Positions 26,324 through 36,032 of a DNA stretch of 64,000 bases are shown piece after piece. The number at the start of each line of letters is the position of its first letter. Position 1 is the first letter of the stretch. The notes beneath the pieces are model-generated. The model did not search any database and was not told where the DNA came from. It saw only the letters and a list, made by a program, of their open reading frames with translations. Source of the stretch: Promethearchaeota archaeon (GTDB taxonomy: Archaea; Asgardarchaeota; Lokiarchaeia; Sigyniarchaeales; SOKP01); contig JALGVJ010000008.1 in NCBI GenBank assembly GCA_029838195.1, positions 1-64,000 of the forward strand. The letters run 5' to 3'. The position numbers and the translations under genes were made by a program.

Positions 26324-27556
26324 TTAAACGTTATTTTTTTCACTTATTGTTTTAGGTAAAATCTTTAACAGCGGCAGGAGAAATACCACTGACATGATTG
26401 ATGCAATCGATAAAATCATGTATCCTGGTCTATAAAGATTATTGAAAGCGACAATAAATATGCTCAAGAGGAAAATGCTAATACTTCTTCCGAAAATATA
26501 GCACAAATTATTTATAGCATACGTTGTTGGTCTGTTAAGATCAGTAGTGATATCGCCCAAAGTAGCTTGAGTATTCGGGTCAACTCCTCCATATAATATG
26601 GCTGCGGCGCATGTCAATATAACAAATAAGACTATTAAAGGAACATTGCCCACGGAAAGAATAAGTGAAAATCCTAAGAAGTTAAGGATGGATCCACATG
26701 TAACTAGCAATATCACGATTTTTATTCTCCCATTCTTACTCTGCTTGTATACCCTATCCCCAAGAGAACCAAAAATAGGGCCACTGGGAATTTGCCCTAT
26801 TTGGGCAATTAAATAAAACACAAAAGCGATTTCTGGTTCAAATCCGTAATCATTTCTAAGCAATGTAGTATAATATTGAGTAATCGCTCCATACCAGAAA
26901 AACAAGAAGAAATTGAATGCTATTATGAGCAAGATCGCCCTGCTACGAACTATTTCTTTTAATGCTTCTAAGCTTATCCAAGATTCTTCTTGGGAAAGTT
27001 TCTTTTTTTCCGGAAACTGGGCTAATACTAGTAAAACCACACAAACGAATCCTCCAATAGTAATTATGTAAAGAGGTGTTTGCCATGGAAGGTCAGGAAC
27101 TAATAAGCTTGCTAAGAGAAAGCTCATTCCAATCCCTAAGACATAGAAAAGTTCTTTTATTCCAAAAGCTTTTCCACGCTCTTCTTCTTCGATTAGATCC
27201 ACGATGGTTGAATAGGAAAGGGGCAATATTGCGCCAAAACCGATCGCTGAAAAAATCTGAAAAATCAACATGGAAACAAAATTCGAAGCAAAAGTTGTAA
27301 GAAACGTGAATATCGTCCAATCCACGGTTGCTATTAATAATAATGTTTTCCGGGGGAATTTATTATCTAAAAATGCCCATATAATTGAAAAGAGAGATCC
27401 TATTGCTAAATAAATAGATACAATTTGAAGTACTTGAGCTTGTGTCATGGGTAAGGCATTTGCTATATCAATGGCCATCGGGGATAATATGCTTATCAAT
27501 GTGGAGGAGAAAAATACAACGAGAACTATTACTTTAAAAGTTTGTTTTTGTTCCAT
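26324..27556 (-). CDS. MFS transporter
   Basis: This 410-residue protein has twelve predicted helices of the general major facilitator type, with a basic central loop and an FGSLGDRVYKQSKNGR motif in the second half that resembles the MFS D-R signature. It is not of the GPH type. It lies downstream of the FucI/AraA-like gene on the same strand (about 185 nt gap), so a sugar or sugar-derived substrate is plausible. Substrate and direction of transport cannot be read from sequence. Confidence 0.8.
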   Translation of the reverse strand: MEQKQTFKVIVLVVFFSSTLISILSPMAIDIANALPMTQAQVLQIVSIYLAIGSLFSIIWAFLDNKFPRKTLLLIATVDWTIFTFLTTFASNFVSMLIFQIFSAIGFGAILPLSYSTIVDLIEEEERGKAFGIKELFYVLGIGMSFLLASLLVPDLPWQTPLYIITIGGFVCVVLLVLAQFPEKKKLSQEESWISLEALKEIVRSRAILLIIAFNFFLFFWYGAITQYYTTLLRNDYGFEPEIAFVFYLIAQIGQIPSGPIFGSLGDRVYKQSKNGRIKIVILLVTCGSILNFLGFSLILSVGNVPLIVLFVILTCAAAILYGGVDPNTQATLGDITTDLNRPTTYAINNLCYIFGRSISIFLLSIFIVAFNNLYRPGYMILSIASIMSVVFLLPLLKILPKTISEKNNV

Positions 27557-27740
27557 GAATAAGTTTTAGTTTTAAATGTATTTAAAGGTTTATTTTTAAA
27601 ATACTTAAAGAGAAGGTGAGTAATTAATTATTCCTTCCAAAATGATTTAGTTGAGGATATTACCAAATACTTTATCAAGTGTTTTTCAAAAAAAAAATAT
27701 CAAAAACCATGTTTTTTATTCAATAATTTAACGTAAGTAT

Positions 27741-29222
27741 TTAACTCAAGTCTACGATTTTAAGTCCCAGTAACTTCGCTCCAATGATAAAGTCTTCTTT
27801 CCAGTCCCCTACGAATGATACACGGTGCCATCCAAATGAATTCCAATCATAATTTTCCATTATTCTTTTAACATTGCATTCCACGAGCATTTTTGAAACG
27901 CATCCTCTTTCATCTACAACATTGCTTTTTATTTTTCCGGTGCGAATTTCAATACTTTTATTAAAAATGCTTATTTTTATGGTGGTCACGGGTTCTCCTA
28001 CGGGAAATTTCACACACGGCGAAGCCCCAACAAAATGCGATTCTCCATGATATTTTATTTCATAAGGAGCTACTTGATCATCATTTCCAAATACATTTAT
28101 CGGAGCAAGACAATGCATGTAAGTAATTAAATTATTTACGGTATCAATCGCATGATTGGAAACAAAACCAGGTCTTCCGGTAATGGTGAGACCATAGATA
28201 AAACTAATTAGAGAATCCACGTCTGATTCACACGTCCCATAAATCCCTTCTTTATATAATTCCATGAATGGTAAACAAGGATATGCCGGTAATTTCCCAC
28301 TTAAAAGAAAGGAACCGCAATCGGGCGTATAATAGGTAATATTCTTATCTTTTAAAAATTTCTTGAACGCTAAATATAATTTTGCAGAATTTATAATTGT
28401 TTTTTTAGTGGGCTCCACTTTTAGAGCGTTAATCATCCATTTTTCAGCAATTTTTTTCGCTTCCTCTTTATCCACGGCATCATAATAATTTAAAATTTCA
28501 TCCGGTTCCTCTTTAATCATTTTAATTCCAAATATTTCTTCAAGACCATGGGCATATTCAAGCTCATTTTTTCTCCACTGATGAGCTTGATCCATTCCAA
28601 TAATGTCCGTATAAAATTCAAAATTTTTATCGGCGGTAAACGTAGTAATTTGCTCCAAGAATTCTGGATGTTCCTCGGATAACTTTTTTCGCTCCGGACT
28701 CATAAACCCCAATACGCGCTCCCAATTTATTTTTAACTGATCACTTGCGTGTACTAAAACATTTTTCCCTCTTAACTTTAAGAGCTCACAAAAAATGTTA
28801 ATGGGCTTGCTAAAATCTTCCATTTTTTGAGAAGAAATGACATGGAGCGGATAATTTTTATCCCTGACAAGTGCATAAATTTTTGTAAAAGTATGGTCTC
28901 CCGCATAAATGAGATTGGCCATGATTGTTGGCTTTCTCATTTCAATAAATTCTAATCCTGCTTGAATTAACCCCGGATCTCCATAATGTCCAATTGTAAA
29001 TATCAAAACCCCATCGGATACCATGATGCGATTCTTAATACTCCCGATTAATGCATCATCATGCGTATAAATTAACTCATTTTTGTTAAATTCTACCCCC
29101 GCATGCCGATCCCTTAAATATTTTATGATGGAATCCATGACGCTTTCATTATCATGACCCAAATAAGGCCATCCTGCTTCCCACCGACTCTTTCCAATGA
29201 AAATGACTTGAATTTTTACCAT
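27741..29222 (-). CDS. L-fucose/L-arabinose isomerase-like protein
   Basis: This 493-residue protein has the length and layout of the FucI/AraA fold. It has an N-terminal Rossmann-like region (VSDGVLIFTIGHYGDPGL), a central domain with YYTPDCGSFLLSGKLPAYPCLP, and a C-terminal beta region with ASPCVKFPVGEPVTTIKIS and NSFGWHRVSFVGDW. These match the FucI-type C-terminal domain, including the His near the end. Expected reaction is aldose-ketose isomerisation with Mn2+. Many distant members have no tested substrate. It lies between a GPH transporter gene upstream and an MFS gene downstream on the same strand. Confidence 0.75.
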   Translation of the reverse strand: MVKIQVIFIGKSRWEAGWPYLGHDNESVMDSIIKYLRDRHAGVEFNKNELIYTHDDALIGSIKNRIMVSDGVLIFTIGHYGDPGLIQAGLEFIEMRKPTIMANLIYAGDHTFTKIYALVRDKNYPLHVISSQKMEDFSKPINIFCELLKLRGKNVLVHASDQLKINWERVLGFMSPERKKLSEEHPEFLEQITTFTADKNFEFYTDIIGMDQAHQWRKNELEYAHGLEEIFGIKMIKEEPDEILNYYDAVDKEEAKKIAEKWMINALKVEPTKKTIINSAKLYLAFKKFLKDKNITYYTPDCGSFLLSGKLPAYPCLPFMELYKEGIYGTCESDVDSLISFIYGLTITGRPGFVSNHAIDTVNNLITYMHCLAPINVFGNDDQVAPYEIKYHGESHFVGASPCVKFPVGEPVTTIKISIFNKSIEIRTGKIKSNVVDERGCVSKMLVECNVKRIMENYDWNSFGWHRVSFVGDWKEDFIIGAKLLGLKIVDLS

Positions 29223-29447
29223 TTTAAATCATTTTTCCCATTTTATAATATTAACTCATTTTATGAATATAATATAGATAAAAGAAATATATAAGAGTTA
29301 TTAAATAATTTTTCTTGGTAAAAAGTTAAAAGAGTTTTTTCAAAACGCTTTTAGTATTTATTTCTTAATTAAGGAAATAGAATCCTAAATTGCCCTCAAG
29401 AATCGTATGGCGTGAAAAATAAATAAGAAAAAAAATGTAATTTTAAA

Positions 29448-30782
29448 TTAAAGATTCATTTCTTTCATTTTCTCTTTTAGCTCTCTTGTCTTTTCCGGGG
29501 TTAAATCATATACAATTGTGAAAATGACCAGAGCAATGAGCGTTAAAATCATCAGAATCAAAGCAGTATGAATTCGAATTCCAAATTTCGCCAACTCCGT
29601 TTGGATATCTGAGTTAGGGTCAAAACCCGTTAACTTATGTGTAATCGCAAAAATCAATCCCTGCACGATTATCACAAGTCTTAAAAAGAAAATTCTCACT
29701 CCCATGAACGCCCCTTCCATGTGTTTTCCCGATCTCACAGTTGCCTCATCAATTGTATCGGTCAATACAGGATCCTGAATAACTCTTAGAGCTCCTCCGC
29801 CGATACCCAAAATGAATGCTGCGATTGTAAAACCAATCAAGCCTTTTACGATCATGAAAGGCAATAAGAAAATGGTATTAAAAAAAGGACCTAAAATCAA
29901 CATTTTTCGGTTATTTTTCATTTTTTGAGCTAACATTAACCAAAAAAAGATGGATCCCATCACACCGAATATAAATGCTACCATGAGATAAATGAAAACT
30001 GCCGCCTTTTCTTGTAAAATGTATTTCGTGACGTATTGAATAGAAGCTGTTAAAGATAATCCAATAATCCCATCTGTAAAAAATATTAAAATGACTACAA
30101 CGAAATTGTTCGAGGTTAATACTACCTTGAAGGCTTGAATAAATGATACCTTTTCTACGTCAGTTTGCTCCAAGGTATATCGTTCTTTCATTGCTTTTGC
30201 TTCAAGATGTCCCGGAATAATGGTCACGAATAAGATCAAGTTAATTATTGGAATAATCCACGCCATTCTGGCATACAACGATTTATCCACATATATAATC
30301 AATAGAGGGGATAAGATCGACCCGATAGCAGTTCTGGCTAAAATAAACACCTCTCCAATAGTTCCTACTTTTCTTCTGTCAGAATCTACACGAAATTTAT
30401 CAGGGAATAATGCATAATGGTTGAGGGAAAAGATTGTAATGAATAATTCATATAAAAGGAGAAATATTAAAAGCCAGGTGAATAGAATCCAAGCATCGCT
30501 CTTAGGATTGAAATCGGGAGGAGCAAAAATACCAACAAACAAGAGAATGGAAGGAATCCCTGCAATTATGATGTATGGAAAGCATTTTCCATATTTTTTC
30601 CAAAATTTCCTTGGCATGTCAATGAAATAGCCGACGATTGGATCGTTTATTGCATTCCAGATAGCATAGATCGTGTAGCAGAGCGTAATGATCCAGATAT
30701 TTAAACCAATTTCCGTTTCCCAAAAAAAGAATAAAAAAGCGCCGAATGCCATACCACTGGTATTAATCAATAAATCCGCCAT
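29448..30782 (-). CDS. GPH-family sugar:cation symporter with disrupted N-terminus
   Basis: This 444-residue frame from ATG 30782 has the family motifs AINDPIVGYFIDM, KKYGKCFPYI and LTDTIDEATVRSGKHMEGAFMG. Its start is inside what should be TM1. Upstream in the same frame, codons read KLDLGSILSYT, which aligns with the N-terminus of the other GPH genes. Before that are a TGA (30816-30818) and then an ATG at 30842 preceding MARIPKDI. The ancestral gene therefore began at 30842 and now has a stop at codon 9. It may still be translated from 30782, or be a young pseudogene. It lies in a minus-strand run with amidohydrolase and isomerase genes. Confidence 0.75.
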   Translation of the reverse strand: MADLLINTSGMAFGAFLFFFWETEIGLNIWIITLCYTIYAIWNAINDPIVGYFIDMPRKFWKKYGKCFPYIIIAGIPSILLFVGIFAPPDFNPKSDAWILFTWLLIFLLLYELFITIFSLNHYALFPDKFRVDSDRRKVGTIGEVFILARTAIGSILSPLLIIYVDKSLYARMAWIIPIINLILFVTIIPGHLEAKAMKERYTLEQTDVEKVSFIQAFKVVLTSNNFVVVILIFFTDGIIGLSLTASIQYVTKYILQEKAAVFIYLMVAFIFGVMGSIFFWLMLAQKMKNNRKMLILGPFFNTIFLLPFMIVKGLIGFTIAAFILGIGGGALRVIQDPVLTDTIDEATVRSGKHMEGAFMGVRIFFLRLVIIVQGLIFAITHKLTGFDPNSDIQTELAKFGIRIHTALILMILTLIALVIFTIVYDLTPEKTRELKEKMKEMNL

Positions 30783-30944
30783 GGTGTAGGAGAGAATGGA
30801 TCCTAAATCTAATTTTCAAATGTCTTTAGGTATTCGTGCCATTTTAATTAAAACAACGATTGAAATTAGATCAATTTAAAAAAATTAATTCTTTAAACCA
30901 TTCTTGAATAAAAATTACAATCATGAAAATAAAAAGAAATCGAA

Positions 30945-31814
30945 TTAAAAAAGATTATATCCGTATCTATTTGGAGCGTAATTTTTCAATAGATTTTCTA
31001 AATTTTTAGCGAAGATCATTCTTTTTTCTTCTTCGGAAATGGGCATGCCTAATACTTTTTCGATTTCCACGCGGGGATGAAGGCTTGGACTATCTGTTCC
31101 GAAGAAAAGTCTTTCGATACCGATATCTGGATCTTTCATGGCTTCAAGAAATTTGTAGGTATAGGGGTTTCCGCACATCTCTAAATACGAATTTGGACAT
31201 TCTCGAGCGACTTCAATGGCATGATTAACTTGCGGACATAAACCAGAATGCCCCATGATAAATATTGTCTCTTCACATTGCTTTAGAAGTGGCAGAACGT
31301 TTATAATGTCTGAATGGCTTCCCGTGTGAGAAAGGATGATGATTTTATTTTTTGCACAAAATTCGAAAATCTTAATAAGCCGGTCTGCGTGTGTCTTGAA
31401 CTTAAATTTCATGATATCAGGATGGATTTTTATTCCGACTACTTTCATTTCTATTAATTCCCGGAGATCTTCATCTAAATGCTTGGAATTGGGATTAATA
31501 TATCCGAATCCTACAATACATTCTGGAAACATTTCATTCATGCGATAACTTAGTTTTCTATCCATCTTGAACACGGGAAGGTGAATGGCTTTATCAACAT
31601 GATAATAGTCCATGATGAGCTTATACAAATACACGTTCTTTTCCGTTCTATCCTTAGAAATTCGCTTAAAGCGGTGCCAATTCGTAAAAATTAAATCCAT
31701 GATTTCATATATTGCCATGTTTTTAAACAAGAATTTGAGAGGTCTTGCCACCAAGTTGGAAAAATGACTATGAGCGTCAAAAAGCACGTATTCCTCATCT
31801 TGATAAAGAATCAT
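30945..31814 (-). CDS. Amidohydrolase family 2 (ACMSD-like) protein
   Basis: This 289-residue TIM-barrel metal hydrolase or decarboxylase of the PF04909 type has FDAHSHFSN near the N-terminus (HxH), KIHPD, LSHTGSHSD, IMGHSGLCPQ and the final metal/acid Asp in FFGTDSPSLHP. Its ATG overlaps the stop of the upstream paralogue by four bases (ATGA), showing translational coupling. The family covers decarboxylation and hydrolysis of ring or lactone substrates. Sugar-lactone hydrolysis is one possibility given the neighbours. The substrate is unknown. Confidence 0.83.
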   Translation of the reverse strand: MILYQDEEYVLFDAHSHFSNLVARPLKFLFKNMAIYEIMDLIFTNWHRFKRISKDRTEKNVYLYKLIMDYYHVDKAIHLPVFKMDRKLSYRMNEMFPECIVGFGYINPNSKHLDEDLRELIEMKVVGIKIHPDIMKFKFKTHADRLIKIFEFCAKNKIIILSHTGSHSDIINVLPLLKQCEETIFIMGHSGLCPQVNHAIEVARECPNSYLEMCGNPYTYKFLEAMKDPDIGIERLFFGTDSPSLHPRVEIEKVLGMPISEEEKRMIFAKNLENLLKNYAPNRYGYNLF

Positions 31815-32596
31815 TTAGAAAAAAGCACCTCCGCATTTGAATTCAGAATCAATTTCCTCTCCGCATCACTTACTTGATACAAACTAAAAATTTTCACGAT
31901 TTCACTGCTCGGCAAGCAATAAGGATAATTTGTTCCGAACAAGAGTCTTTCGGGACCAATTCTCCATATAATTTCTTCCAGAGGGGAGGTGGTAGGTGCC
32001 ATGGATGTTTCGACAAGTACATTTGAATATTTCTTACAGCTCTTCCAAATATTTAGATAATCTGCACTCCCTCCTGCATGTCCCATGATGAATGTAAATT
32101 CAGGAAAAAAAGACACGATCTTATTAAAGGTGGCCTTCAATCCATTGGGACGAAAACCCTTCTCTTCTAATAAAGGCCAATCAGTATGAATGTAAATAGG
32201 CGTGTCTTGTCCTAACACGTCTAAAATACATTTAAAAAAGGGTTTTAAGAAATTTTTGTTAATTTTGAAGCCTTGTTCGGGATGGATTTTGATTCCTTGG
32301 ATTTTCATAGTAGCTTTTTGGTTTTCTAATAATTCTTTATTTTTTTCAGCATCTTTGTTAAAATCCATGCATCCAAACGTGATTGCTCGTGCTCCAAATT
32401 TTTTTTTTAACGGTTTGATTCTTTCAATAAATTCATTAATGTTATTAAAATCATTTGCCATGACTGTAGGCATCAAGCAGAATTTTCCTATATTAAATCG
32501 GTTTAAATAATTATCAAAATCATCTAAATTCGAAGCGTGGCAATGAAAATCAAATAATTCAAAATCGGCAATATCGACAAAAAATTTGCTTTTCAT
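31811..32596 (-). CDS. Amidohydrolase family 2 paralogue with Asp-to-Asn change
   Basis: This 261-residue protein of the same fold as the downstream partner has FDFHCHASN (His18, His20), KIHPE (His105), YIHTDW (His137) and MGHAGG (His173). At the position of the last catalytic Asp (FGTD in the paralogue) it has Asn223 in FGTNYPY. That residue normally activates the metal-bound water or substrate, so this copy may be inactive or regulatory in a heteromer with its coupled neighbour. It is the first gene of the minus-strand run ending at about 26324. Confidence 0.8.
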   Translation of the reverse strand: MKSKFFVDIADFELFDFHCHASNLDDFDNYLNRFNIGKFCLMPTVMANDFNNINEFIERIKPLKKKFGARAITFGCMDFNKDAEKNKELLENQKATMKIQGIKIHPEQGFKINKNFLKPFFKCILDVLGQDTPIYIHTDWPLLEEKGFRPNGLKATFNKIVSFFPEFTFIMGHAGGSADYLNIWKSCKKYSNVLVETSMAPTTSPLEEIIWRIGPERLLFGTNYPYCLPSSEIVKIFSLYQVSDAERKLILNSNAEVLFSK

Positions 32597-33013
32597 AATC
32601 TGATTAAATTAAATGTTTTTAATAAATTTAAAAGATATGAATGGGAAGCAAAAAAGAACATGAGTGAGCTTACCTCTGATTTTCTTTTTTTACCTTCTTT
32701 TACCAAAATTTTTGATAACATCCTAATAAAATAAATATAGAATAGTTTTTTTTAATGAATTAAAAAAGATTTTATTGTCAAAAAAAAACGAAAAGAAATC
32801 TATAGAATAATTTCGTATATAAAAACATTTTCATGTAAAGTCATGTATCTATATTTTTTTTTAAATCCTTAGATTTGAAAATCTTCAAGTTCTTATTTCA
32901 AGATCACTTCAATTAGGGTCATGTTAATGAAACTTGTGGTGAAATTTTTATAAAATAATTCATAGAAACAAATTCAACATTTGATTTTTAAACAAGCTGA
33001 TATCTTAATATTC
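32597..33013. other. Divergent intergenic region
   Basis: This spacer of about 417 nt is very AT-rich. A TATA-like TTTTTATAAAA at about 32945-32956 could serve the flavodoxin-like gene, and another (GTATATAAAA) lies near 32815. No other feature was seen. Confidence 0.35.
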
Positions 33014-33451
33014 ATGAAGGCGCTAATAATCTATTTTACAATGAATGGGCGGAAGAACAAAAAAAATGGCGGAAATTATTGCTAGTGCTCTTGATCAATA
33101 TGAGGTGAATTTTATTCCGTTTCATGTCAAGGGAAATTCAAGGAAAAAATGAAAATTTTAAATAAGTTCCTGCATGATGATTTTTCCAAGTTTGTAAAGG
33201 AGCTAAGTTCGTTAAATGCTGCTGGACAGGATTTAATTGAAATAATTGAAAGACTTAAATCATCGCTTCAAGGGAAGAAAGCCGCAGTTTTCTCCACTGC
33301 TCGAATCACGGGGGGAAAAGCAAGAGATTACATGAAAAAAAAGGTGGAAGGAGCGGGGGGTGAAGTCATTGGATACATTAATTTCAGAGGATTATTTACC
33401 CTTGGTAAAAACAAGGTTCTCAAATTCGGGAAAGAAACTCGTAGCTTTTAG
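33014..33451 (+). pseudogene. Flavodoxin gene with two frameshifts
   Basis: Three overlapping frames reconstruct one flavodoxin of about 145 residues. MKALIIYFTMNGR starts at ATG 33014 (first strand and phosphate-binding loop). The frame shifts at an eight-A run (33059-33066) to KKMAEIIASALDQYEVNFIPFHV, then shifts back near a six-A run and ATGA (about 33143-33152) to MKILNKFLHDDF and the C-terminal GKKAAVFSTARITGGKARDYMKKK. The two shifts compensate. Both are in A homopolymers, so sequencing error is as likely as real decay. If intact it would be an FMN electron carrier. Confidence 0.65.
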
Positions 33452-33588
33452 CTCCCAAATATAAATTTTTCATTTCTTTTACGTTTCTAATTTTAACTCA
33501 TGAGTAAAGCAAGAGGGAATTCTTTTTTTACAAAAGAAACATTAGATACTTCTGAAAGTGCTTCTCAATTAGATGTTAAAAAAGAATT

Positions 33589-34428
33589 TTATAAGAACCT
33601 AGTTATATATTCCATGCTTTTTTCTAAAGTCGTGGCACTGAAGAGTTCCACGATTATTGCCCCAGTATAATTGTAAACTTTCATGATATTGAAAATTTCT
33701 TCAAAGTTCACTTTTCCAGTTCCTAATTGAGGATGGTTATCCGTATTTTTATCCGCATTATCAACAAGATGAACATTTCTAATTTTATCATGGAATTTAT
33801 TCCATAAACTATTAGGATCTCCATTATTTGTCCATAGATGAGAGGTGTCATAGGTAAAAAATAAATCAGTACGATTTAATCTTACGAAGAACTCTTCAAT
33901 CTCTTCTATTTTCAAAAAAAATCCGGCAACTTTTGGCATGTTTTCGATACACGTGGTAATTCCTAAATCTTTGATTTCATCTAATAGTTTATCCACAGAA
34001 TTAAGCAATATCTGCTCATGCTTTTCTTTAAAAGGAGGAATGGGAAAATCTGCGGGACCAGGATGAATTGTAAATACTTTAGCACCAATTTCAGCACAAA
34101 TCCTGGCATTTTCAATATATGCATCCACCGTTGCCCGTGAAATCCATTCATTAAAGGAACATAGTGAGACATCCATGAAATTTCCGTGAATTTGTTTTTC
34201 AACCGAATATGAATCGCATACCTCAATAAAAGCTTTTCTCTCTTTTTTTTCCGTTATTTTAGGAGGTTCAAGGATAATTTCACAGGTAGCTAAATTCCAT
34301 TTTTCAGTAAACTCTAAAGCAGATTTGGTGGCTTGTAATAATAGTTCATTCAAATTTTTATAATTACCCTTCACTCCGTGATTAACAAGATATCCTAATG
34401 AGCTAATCCCTAATTTCATGTATTTCAT
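33589..34428 (-). CDS. Sugar phosphate isomerase/epimerase family (AP_endonuc_2 fold)
   Basis: This 279-residue TIM-barrel protein has metal and catalytic residues of the xylose-isomerase-like family: IHGNFMDVS, TIHPGPADF, TCIENMPKV (Glu), FTYDTSHLW (Asp, His), VHLVDNADKN and the C-terminal IIVELFS (Glu). It diverges from the Gfo/Idh/MocA oxidoreductase gene at 34619, a frequent partner in inositol and keto-sugar catabolism. Epimerisation or isomerisation of a keto-sugar or sugar phosphate is expected; the exact substrate is not known. Confidence 0.85.
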   Translation of the reverse strand: MKYMKLGISSLGYLVNHGVKGNYKNLNELLLQATKSALEFTEKWNLATCEIILEPPKITEKKERKAFIEVCDSYSVEKQIHGNFMDVSLCSFNEWISRATVDAYIENARICAEIGAKVFTIHPGPADFPIPPFKEKHEQILLNSVDKLLDEIKDLGITTCIENMPKVAGFFLKIEEIEEFFVRLNRTDLFFTYDTSHLWTNNGDPNSLWNKFHDKIRNVHLVDNADKNTDNHPQLGTGKVNFEEIFNIMKVYNYTGAIIVELFSATTLEKSMEYITRFL

Positions 34429-34618
34429 TAATTTTTTATTGTATTAGAGGTTGATGTTAATGGTAAGTCATTCATTTCTTTATATAATTCTTCGAAGACT
34501 TTTTTCAAAAGATTCAAAAAAAAATATTTATTTAGCATGATAATTGATCAATTTCAATGAATTCATGAGAACATCATTATCATTTTAATATTAAAAAAAA
34601 CCATAGTAAATTAATATC

Positions 34619-35755
34619 ATGATACGACCCTTAAAAATTGGCTTGGTTGGAAACGGCCTTAATGCAACCGAACATCGCAGTGAATTAGAATCCCATCCCC
34701 TCCTTAATAATCGAGCGAAAATTATCGCTGGTTTTGATCCAGATCCCGAAGCTCGTGAACGATTGAGTAAAATGGAGGGTGTCAAGGTTGCATCTTCTTT
34801 TGAAGAATTTCTTAGCACGCCTAACATGGAGGCAATTATCATTTCAAGCCCGCCGCAATATCATGCAGAACAAGCCGTAGCTGCATTAGAGGCAGGATTT
34901 CATGTATTTTCCGAAATTCCCATGGCATTAAATAAAAAAGATATTGAAAAAATTATTGATGCTGAAAATGCTTCTGGAAAAGTATATCAATTAGGCGAAA
35001 ATTATTGCTTTTTCCCCGAAGTACTTTATGCGGGTCATTTGGCCTCATCTGGCAAGCTAGGTCCCGTTGTTTATGCTGAAGCAGAGTATTTACATGATGT
35101 TACGTATCGATGGAGGAAAGGATTTCATGGAGATGTGAATACGCCTAGAATTGACTCGTGGTATCAATTATTTGATCCCATGATGTATGCCCATTCAATT
35201 GGTCCCGCACAAGCTGCAATGGGAGGAATAGACAATCCCATGCCTTTTGTAGAAGTTGTAAGCTTCGCAAATGATAATGGAGGTTACCATGGAAAACCTA
35301 TTTGCAGTCCGGCAAAAGCTTTTCAAGTAGCATTATTCAAGACTGAAAAAGAAGCTATTGCAAAATGTGCCAACGCCTACGTGTTTGCAAGAGAGCCCAC
35401 CCGAATCATCATACAAGTTACGGGTGAATTGGGGACCTATGAATGTTATGAATTAAGTCGACCTGGGAGATTGTTTTTAGCGGATGACCACGTGATCACC
35501 CGCAGCCGTCATCGAAAAGGCAAAACCAAGAAAATTGACGAGGAGCAATTATCTGATGTCATTCCTATAATCAAAGGGCTGTATTGGGGAGCAAATGCGC
35601 GAATCTTGCATGATTGGTTAGAAGCCATTGAAAAAAATAAAATTCCTAAATTGCACGCTAAAATTGGAGCCAATTTTTGCATGGCAGGCATCGCAGCCTC
35701 GGAATCTGCACGTAAAGGCGGAAAACTCGTGAAAATTAAAACATTTACCGACTAA
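34619..35755 (+). CDS. Gfo/Idh/MocA-family oxidoreductase
   Basis: This 378-residue protein has an NAD(P)-binding Rossmann start (KIGLVGNGLNATEH) and the IISSPPQYHAEQAVAALEAGFHVFSE segment typical of the family. The usual EKP motif, whose Lys takes part in catalysis, reads EIP (99-101). The C-terminal part contains SWYQLFDPMMYAHS, where the catalytic Asp/His region is expected. It probably oxidises or epimerises a sugar derivative. It is paired divergently with a sugar isomerase/epimerase gene. Confidence 0.82.
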   Translation: MIRPLKIGLVGNGLNATEHRSELESHPLLNNRAKIIAGFDPDPEARERLSKMEGVKVASSFEEFLSTPNMEAIIISSPPQYHAEQAVAALEAGFHVFSEIPMALNKKDIEKIIDAENASGKVYQLGENYCFFPEVLYAGHLASSGKLGPVVYAEAEYLHDVTYRWRKGFHGDVNTPRIDSWYQLFDPMMYAHSIGPAQAAMGGIDNPMPFVEVVSFANDNGGYHGKPICSPAKAFQVALFKTEKEAIAKCANAYVFAREPTRIIIQVTGELGTYECYELSRPGRLFLADDHVITRSRHRKGKTKKIDEEQLSDVIPIIKGLYWGANARILHDWLEAIEKNKIPKLHAKIGANFCMAGIAASESARKGGKLVKIKTFTD

Positions 35756-35878
35756 GCATCTTTTAGCAATTTTTATCTTTTTAGCTAACCAAAAAAAATA
35801 TCCATGTAATCCTTTTTCCAAACAAGCAATTTTTTCCAAAAACTTTAGTTCTCATGAAATACCATTAAATTAGCTTTT

Positions 35879-35899
35879 TCAGAGTTAAATTTACTCTGA
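35879..35899. promoter_or_regulatory. Inverted repeat upstream of acyl-CoA synthetase
   Basis: TCAGAGT (35879-35885) and ACTCTGA (35893-35899) form a perfect 7-bp inverted repeat with a 7-base spacer, about 135 nt upstream of the acyl-CoA synthetase ATG. It is a possible regulator site or weak hairpin. Confidence 0.3.
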
Positions 35900-36032
35900 T
35901 AACCCTCAATTTTAAACTACATGTTTTCACCCTTTCGAATGAAATTGCATAATATTTAATACGAACATTTACACATCATAATTTAACAACAAAGAAATTC
36001 ATCTTAAAATTTTAATAAACGGTTTTTTAATC

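Noticed and set aside
30816..30818. Selenocysteine at the TGA of the GPH transporter
   Set aside because: GPH transporters are not known selenoproteins, and I saw no supporting structure. A nonsense change or error is simpler.
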